In this document: piece after piece, positions 59,727 through 64,000 of the stretch
Layout: the number at the start of each line of letters is the position of its first letter
Position numbering within the stretch: position 1 is the first letter of the stretch
DNA from: Cohnella xylanilytica
GTDB taxonomy: Bacteria; Bacillota; Bacilli; Paenibacillales; Paenibacillaceae
DNA length: 64,000 nt
Direction of reading: 5' to 3'
NCBI RefSeq assembly: GCF_014212175.1
Contig: NZ_JACJVR010000110.1
Location: forward strand, 1 to 64,000
Made by a program: the position numbers and the translations under genes
Notes under the pieces: generated by a model
Told to the model about the DNA's origin: nothing
The model's database searches: none
What the model saw: the letters and a program-made list of their open reading frames with translations, nothing else

Positions 59727-59765
59727 TGTTCGCCTCTCCTAATTCGCTAGTATATGCTATCGAAC

Positions 59766-59774
59766 ATTATAACA
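59766..59774 (-). promoter_or_regulatory. Extended -10 promoter of the response regulator/ABC operon
   Basis: TG-T-TATAAT on the minus strand (59774-59766), about 40 bases before the start codon. The -35 element is weak (CTTTTA at 17 bases). Confidence 0.55.
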
Positions 59775-59846
59775 TGGACAGGGTCCCCTAAAAGTGACGC
59801 GTTGCTTCGAAGCCTAGGAGCCGCCGAAAACCGTCTAACGCGCAAA

Positions 59847-59886
59847 AAGACCGCCTCAAGCCGGGATCCGGCTCAAGACGGTCTTC
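59847..59886. terminator. Intrinsic terminator
   Basis: AAGACCG/CGGTCTT outer and AGCCGG/CCGGCT inner stems just after the stop of the minus-strand monooxygenase gene at 59903. Confidence 0.75.
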
Positions 59887-59902
59887 TGCGCGCTTGCGAA
59901 GA

Positions 59903-60310
59903 TTACGATGGGGTCGAAAATACGATCTCGTGAACGCTCAGCTTCGAGCCGAGCATGACGGAAGACGGCTGCCCTTGCTGCGCGGCGCCTCCATGCGCGG
60001 CTCCTCCATGGGAAGCCCCGCCGTGAGCGGCCCCGCCTTGGGCTCCCGCGGCTCCGGCGGAAGCTCCGCCCGGCTTCGCGTGCGCATGGGCTTGCTTGAA
60101 CGCGTCGCTGTTCAACCAGCCCTCGAACGCCTCGCGGCTCTCCCAGGTGGTGCACACCTTGAGCTCGTCGTAGTCCTCCTCGGACGACTTGAGCAGCTCC
60201 ATCCTGACGAAGCCGGGCGCGTGCTGGACGCCCTTCGGATTCATGAACCTCTCGGCCACCGCGTCGACATGGCCGGACTTGACGCGAATCGTATTCGTCG
60301 CCACGATCAT
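59903..60310 (-). CDS. IsdG/HmoA-type heme-degrading monooxygenase with Gly/Ala/His-rich insert
   Basis: Protein of 135 residues of the antibiotic-biosynthesis-monooxygenase fold. The three catalytic residues of IsdG-like enzymes are present in order: Asn6 (MIVATNTIRV), Trp65 (FEGWLNSDAF) and His75 (FKQAHAH), with the GxERFMNPKG-like turn and DELKVCTTW strand. Residues about 79-114 are a Gly/Ala/His-rich insertion with repeated GGA and HGG steps, absent from IsdG and HmoA. It would open heme to release iron. It lies 30 bases after gntK on the same strand, so it may share the gluconate transcript; this is unusual. ATG 60310 has AGGAAT. Confidence 0.85.
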   Translation of the reverse strand: MIVATNTIRVKSGHVDAVAERFMNPKGVQHAPGFVRMELLKSSEEDYDELKVCTTWESREAFEGWLNSDAFKQAHAHAKPGGASAGAAGAQGGAAHGGASHGGAAHGGAAQQGQPSSVMLGSKLSVHEIVFSTPS

Positions 60311-60340
60311 AACGGATTCCTCCCCATCCCTATCTTGGAC

Positions 60341-61891
60341 TCATCCTTGATTAAACAACTTCTGCTGGAAGTTGGCAATGCTGGCGTACTCCTCTTCGAG
60401 CAGGCGGGACAAGCGGACGAAGATCGGCAGCAGCTCCCGGTAGACGCCCGCGGCTTCCGGATTCGGAACGTGCTCGTGCGTCGTGCCGACCATCGCCGCG
60501 ACGCGGGAGAACGCGTTCTTGTCGCCGAACGCGCGCAAGCCGAGCACGACCGCGCCGAGGCAGGAGCTCTCGAAGCTCTCCGGGACGACGACGTTCTGGT
60601 TGAAGATGTCGGCCATCATCTGCCGCCACAGGGGCGAGCGGGCGAACCCTCCGGTCGCCTTGATGCGCGCCGGGACGCCGGTCGTCTCCTGCATGGCGAG
60701 CATGACGGTGTACAAGTTATAGATGACGCCTTCCAGAACCGCGCGGATCATATGCTCCTTCTGGTGGTGAAGCGTGAGGCCGAAGAACGAACCGCGAGCG
60801 TCGGGATTCCAGAGCGGGGCGCGTTCGCCGGTCAGGTACGGGTGGAAAATAAGGCCTTCCGAGCCCGGACGGACCCGTTCCGCGATGCGCGTCAGCACGT
60901 CGTACGGGCTGATGCCGAGCCGCTTGGCGGTCTCCGTCTCCGATGCCGCGAATTCGTCGCGTACCCAGCGGAAGATGACGCCGCCGTTGTTGACCGGACC
61001 GCCGATCACCCACTTGTCCTCCGTGAGCGCGTAGCAGAAGTAGCGCCCCTTCGGATCGGCGGCCGGACGGTCCACGACGGTGCGGATCGCCCCGCTCGTC
61101 CCGATCGTCACCGCCACGACGCCCGGGTCGATCGCGTCGAGGCCCAGGTTCGACAGAACGCCGTCGCTCGCCCCGACGATGAACGGGGTCGAAGGCGCGA
61201 TGCCCATCTCGGCGGCATACCGGGCGTTTAAGCCGTCCAGCCGATACGTCGTCGGAACGAGCTCGGACAGCCGATCCTTCGCGATTCCCGCGACGAACAG
61301 CGCCTCTTCGTCCCAATCGAGCGAGTTCAGGTTCATCATTCCCGTCGCCGAAGCGATGGAATGGTCGATCACGTAGCGGCCGAACAGCCTCTCCAGCACG
61401 TACTCCTTGATCGAGACGAACTTCGCCGCCTTCCCGAACAGGTCGGCATGCTCGTGCCGAAGCCAGAGCAGCTTGGCGAGCGGCGACATCGGATGAATCG
61501 GCGTCCCCGTTCGAAGATAGATGTCGTGCCCGCCGAGCTCCTCCTTCAGCCGCTTCGCCCATGCCGCGCTCCGGTTGTCGGCCCAGGTGATGGCGTTCAT
61601 CAGCGGCTTGCCCGACGCGTCCACCGGAACGACGCTGTGCATCGCCGAGCTGCAGGAGACGAACCTTACTTCCTCCGGCCGAATGCCGCCCTTCTCCGTC
61701 GCTTCCTTCACCGACCCGACGACCGCCGCCAGAATCTCGTCCGGGTTCTGCTCGGCGATCTGCGGCGTCGGCGTGTACAGCGGATAGCCGACGTTCCCGA
61801 CGGAGACGACGCTTCCGTCCTCCCTGAACAGCACCGCCTTCGTGCTGGTCGTGCCGATATCGATGCCGATCAGATAACTTTGCGTAGTCAC
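60341..61891 (-). CDS. gntK: Gluconate kinase (FGGY family)
   Basis: Protein of 516 residues of the FGGY carbohydrate kinase family: N-terminal phosphate loop YLIGIDIGTTSTKAVLF, TWADNRSAAWAKRL, DGVLSNLGLDAIDPG and the C-terminal adenosine part KATGGFARSPLWRQMMADIF. It phosphorylates gluconate to 6-phosphogluconate. Assignment to gluconate rests on strong similarity to Bacillus GntK and its position directly after gntT. The ATG at 61891 lies 39 bases after the gntT stop. Confidence 0.9.
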   Translation of the reverse strand: MTTQSYLIGIDIGTTSTKAVLFREDGSVVSVGNVGYPLYTPTPQIAEQNPDEILAAVVGSVKEATEKGGIRPEEVRFVSCSSAMHSVVPVDASGKPLMNAITWADNRSAAWAKRLKEELGGHDIYLRTGTPIHPMSPLAKLLWLRHEHADLFGKAAKFVSIKEYVLERLFGRYVIDHSIASATGMMNLNSLDWDEEALFVAGIAKDRLSELVPTTYRLDGLNARYAAEMGIAPSTPFIVGASDGVLSNLGLDAIDPGVVAVTIGTSGAIRTVVDRPAADPKGRYFCYALTEDKWVIGGPVNNGGVIFRWVRDEFAASETETAKRLGISPYDVLTRIAERVRPGSEGLIFHPYLTGERAPLWNPDARGSFFGLTLHHQKEHMIRAVLEGVIYNLYTVMLAMQETTGVPARIKATGGFARSPLWRQMMADIFNQNVVVPESFESSCLGAVVLGLRAFGDKNAFSRVAAMVGTTHEHVPNPEAAGVYRELLPIFVRLSRLLEEEYASIANFQQKLFNQG

Positions 61892-61930
61892 GTCGTATCC
61901 TCCAGTGTGGTTTCTCTCTCTCTTTTATTT

Positions 61931-63292
61931 TTACACAAACGCGCTGACAATCAAAATGAGGATCAATCCGGCCACCGACAGGATCGTCTCCATCATCGTC
62001 CACGACTTGAGCGTCTGCGGCACCGACATGTTGAAGAACTCCTTGACCATCCAGAAGCCGGCGTCGTTGACGTGCGACAGGACGAGCGATCCGGCGCCCG
62101 TCGCCAGGACGGCGAGCTCGACGTTCGCGCCCGGGGTCATCGCGAGCACCGGCGCGACGATGCCGGCGGACGTCGTCATCGCGACCGTCGCGGAGCCCGT
62201 AGCGACGCGGATAAGCGCGGCGACGAGCCAAGCGAACAGAAGTACGTTGATATGGGCGTTCGTCGCCAGATCCGCGATCGCTTGGCCGACGCCGCTGTCG
62301 ATCAGCACTTGCTTGAAGGCTCCGCCGCCGCCGATGATGAGGACGATGCCGGCGATCGGGGCGAGCGAGTCGGATGCGAACTTGGACACCTGCTCCTTCG
62401 AGAAGCCGCGGGCGAAGCCGAGCGAGAAGAAGGAGAAGACGACGGCGATGAGCAGAGCGATAACCTCATGGCCGATGAACTCGCAGAACCGGGTGAACGC
62501 GCTCGTCGCTTTCGGGTCGGCGATGCTCGCGATCGAGCCGATCAGCATGAGAATGACCGGGAGCAGGATCGTGAACAGCGTGATGCCGAAGCCCGGCAGC
62601 GTACGCTGCTCCTTCATCGCGAATTGCTCGACGAGCTTCTCGTCCGGCTCGACTTGAATCCGCTTGCCGATGAACTTGCCGAACAGCGGGCCGGCTAGAA
62701 TCGCGACGGGAAGGCCGATCAGGATCGAATACAGAATCGTCTTGCCCAGGTTGGCGTCATAGGCGTCGATGGCGATCATCGGGGCCGGATGCGGCGGGAC
62801 GAGCCCGTGCACCGTGGACAAGCCTGCGAGCACCGGGATGCCGATCTGCAGCAGCGGCATCTTCGTCTTCTTCGCGACGATGAAGACGATCGGGATAAGC
62901 AGGATGACGCCGACTTCGAAGAACACCGGAATGCCGACGAGGAAGCCGACGAGCATCATCGCCCAGTGGACGCGCTTGTCGCCGAACCGGTCGATGAGCG
63001 TCGTGGCGATTCTCTCCGCGCCGCCCGATTCCGCCATCATCTTGCCGAGCATCGTTCCGAGCCCGATGACGATCGCGATCGTCCCGAGCGTTCCGCCGAG
63101 ACCCTTGGTGATGGACGTAACCGCGTCGCCCGGCTGCATGCCCGCGAGCAGGGCGAGCAGGATGCTGGAGAGCAGAAGCGTGACGAACGGATTCCATTTG
63201 AACTTCGAGATGAACACGATCAGGAACGCGATCGCGATAACGGTCCAGAGGAGCAAGGTAGCCGCATGGCTGAGTCCGAAAATCGTAGTCAT
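61931..63292 (-). CDS. gntT: Gluconate:H+ symporter (GntP family)
   Basis: Protein of 453 residues with 12-14 helices of the GntP/GntT family: ITKGLGGTLGTIAIVIGLGTMLGKMMAESGGAERIA, GLVPPHPAPMIAIDAY, and VATGSATVAMTTSAGIVAPV at the C-terminal half. It imports gluconate with protons. Its gene follows gntR on the same strand with a GntR-type operator between. The start ATG 63292 has GGGAGGACACC upstream. Confidence 0.92.
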   Translation of the reverse strand: MTTIFGLSHAATLLLWTVIAIAFLIVFISKFKWNPFVTLLLSSILLALLAGMQPGDAVTSITKGLGGTLGTIAIVIGLGTMLGKMMAESGGAERIATTLIDRFGDKRVHWAMMLVGFLVGIPVFFEVGVILLIPIVFIVAKKTKMPLLQIGIPVLAGLSTVHGLVPPHPAPMIAIDAYDANLGKTILYSILIGLPVAILAGPLFGKFIGKRIQVEPDEKLVEQFAMKEQRTLPGFGITLFTILLPVILMLIGSIASIADPKATSAFTRFCEFIGHEVIALLIAVVFSFFSLGFARGFSKEQVSKFASDSLAPIAGIVLIIGGGGAFKQVLIDSGVGQAIADLATNAHINVLLFAWLVAALIRVATGSATVAMTTSAGIVAPVLAMTPGANVELAVLATGAGSLVLSHVNDAGFWMVKEFFNMSVPQTLKSWTMMETILSVAGLILILIVSAFV

Positions 63293-63335
63293 GGTGTCCT
63301 CCCAATAGATGTTGGTCTGGTTTGAAGTCGTTCGA

Positions 63336-63365
63336 CTTGCAGGGTCTTGCAGGGTCTTGCAGGGT
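63336..63365. repeat. Three 10-bp tandem repeats before gntT
   Basis: CTTGCAGGGT occurs three times head to tail, continuing into degenerate CTTGC-type copies to about 63400. An inverted repeat AAGTCG-TT-CGACTT lies just before (63325-63338). Confidence 0.8.
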
Positions 63366-63425
63366 CTTGCGCGATTGCTCGGTCTTGCTCAGTCTTGCCT
63401 AAACTTTCCAGAATTACTTTTGTGT

Positions 63426-63439
63426 ACTTGTCGACAAGT
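63426..63439. promoter_or_regulatory. GntR operator ACTTGTCGACAAGT
   Basis: A perfect 14-base palindrome in the gntR-gntT gap, close to the known Bacillus GntR site (ACTTGTATACAAGT). It indicates gluconate-relieved repression of gntT-gntK. Confidence 0.75.
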
Positions 63440-63460
63440 TGGAGGGCGAAAAGACCGCTC

Positions 63461-64000
63461 TTACCGGTCTTCTTCGCGATGCGGAAGGCTGTGGCGGAGC
63501 GTGACGTACGAATCGTCGAAGTATCGCCGCACCCGCTTCTGCACCTCTTCCGGGTCTCCGCTGCGGATACCCTGCAGCAGAATCCGGTGCTTCTCGATCA
63601 CCGCTTCCACCCGCTCTTCGCCTTCGGCGAACACCTCTTCGGTCGTGATAAGCATGACCGTCATAACGAGCTGCCGAATGCTTCTCCACAGCTGCCAGAT
63701 CCGCGAATGCTTCGCCTCCGCGATGATCGTCTCGTGGAAGGACAAGTCCTGGAACGCGAACTCCACCGGGTCCCGGTGCCTGCCGGCCAGTTCCATCTTG
63801 TCGATGATCCGCTCGAGCACGACGGATAACGCCTTGGCGTCCAGGGCGGCGATCCGGGATTGGACGAAGCTCTCGATCAGGTAGCGAACGTCGTACAGCT
63901 CCCCGACTTCCTTCGGTCCGAGGCCGATGACGACGGCGCCCATCCTCTCCAAGCGGATCAGGCCTTCGCTGGAGAGCGTTTTCAACGCTTCCCGCACGGG
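63461..64000 (-). CDS. gntR: Gluconate operon repressor GntR (FCD subfamily), partial at the right edge
   Basis: The visible 180 residues lack the beginning: the frame runs on past 64000, and the first visible residues PVREALKTLSSEGLIRL are the end of the GntR winged helix. The rest is the FCD ligand-binding domain with the metal/ligand residues in DVRYLIESFVQSRIAAL, DLSFHETIIAEAKH and EKHRILLQGI. It precedes gntT and gntK on the same strand, as in the Bacillus gnt operon, but with the permease before the kinase. Gluconate should relieve its repression at the palindrome at 63426-63439. Confidence 0.88.
   Translation of the reverse strand, partial: PVREALKTLSSEGLIRLERMGAVVIGLGPKEVGELYDVRYLIESFVQSRIAALDAKALSVVLERIIDKMELAGRHRDPVEFAFQDLSFHETIIAEAKHSRIWQLWRSIRQLVMTVMLITTEEVFAEGEERVEAVIEKHRILLQGIRSGDPEEVQKRVRRYFDDSYVTLRHSLPHREEDR

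Noticed and set aside
60717..62231. Open frames overlapping gntK and gntT in other frames
   Set aside because: Arg/Gly/Asp-rich shadows; gntK and gntT carry unambiguous motifs.
63336..63400. Short tandem repeats considered as CRISPR
   Set aside because: Units are only 10 bases long, directly adjacent, with no spacers and no cas genes in the window.

Overview
The window looks like a chromosomal segment of a GC-rich, spore-forming member of the Bacillota, most probably Paenibacillaceae (Cohnella/Paenibacillus-like). The signs are a ger-type spore germination receptor operon, a YheC/D-type ATP-grasp protein, a T-box leader, Gram-positive Shine-Dalgarno sites with frequent TTG/GTG starts, a SigZ-like sigma factor and Bacillus-type GntR, PerR-like and HmoA/IsdG-like proteins. 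The species call is inference. No rRNA, tRNA, CRISPR array, transposase or prophage gene is visible. Nearly all of the sequence is protein coding, in short operons separated by intrinsic terminators.

Layout. 1-5 kb: a P-loop protein, a YneQ-like small protein and a germination receptor operon in the order B-A-C. 5-10 kb: a PatA-like aminotransferase behind a complete T-box leader with its own promoter (probable serine specifier), a polysaccharide deacetylase, and an MFS drug exporter with a TetR regulator and a visible operator. 10-12.7 kb: a low-GC patch with an orphan, possibly truncated SUKH-like ORF, then a TIM-barrel isomerase-like protein, a small membrane protein and a GNAT acetyltransferase. 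12.8-23 kb: a 10-kb minus-strand operon with GNAT acetyltransferase, CmoO-like flavin monooxygenase, M20 amidohydrolase (frameshifted), a complete peptide-type ABC importer and an NtaA/CmoJ-like flavin monooxygenase. Its gene content matches acetylate-oxidise-deacetylate S-alkylcysteine salvage, but with an Opp/Dpp importer. 23-27 kb: two tandem glycosyltransferase-TPR proteins, the second fused to an FkbM methyltransferase. 27-30 kb: a second MFS/TetR unit. 30-34 kb: a histidine kinase/response regulator pair and a UgtP-like glycolipid glycosyltransferase, possibly linked by TTAAGA-type direct repeats.

34-49 kb: an EamA transporter, an aldo/keto reductase, a SigZ-like factor, a GH43 glycosidase with a divergent AraC regulator, an ABC-2 exporter with a TetR regulator, a secreted GxGYxYP-family protein, the YheC/D-like protein, two aldehyde dehydrogenases and a YdjO-like zinc-ribbon protein. 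49.5-56 kb: a redox block of peroxiredoxin, glutaredoxin, thioredoxin reductase, an unusual winged-helix regulator with a degenerate receiver, a PerR-like Fur-family regulator and Dps. Three promoters in this block carry the same Fur/PerR-type palindrome. An ArsB/NhaD-type ion transporter with an attenuator-like leader and a radical SAM protein lie inside it. 56-60 kb: a response regulator/ABC exporter/histidine kinase operon. 60-64 kb: gntR-gntT-gntK followed by an IsdG-type heme monooxygenase, with gntR running off the right edge.

The most notable items are the S-alkylcysteine-type cluster with a peptide transporter, the serine-type T-box on an aminotransferase, the PerR-like regulator with a Fur-like Glu in its regulatory metal site next to a cysteine-bearing degenerate receiver regulator, the leader RNA before the ion transporter, and the GT-TPR-FkbM fusion.
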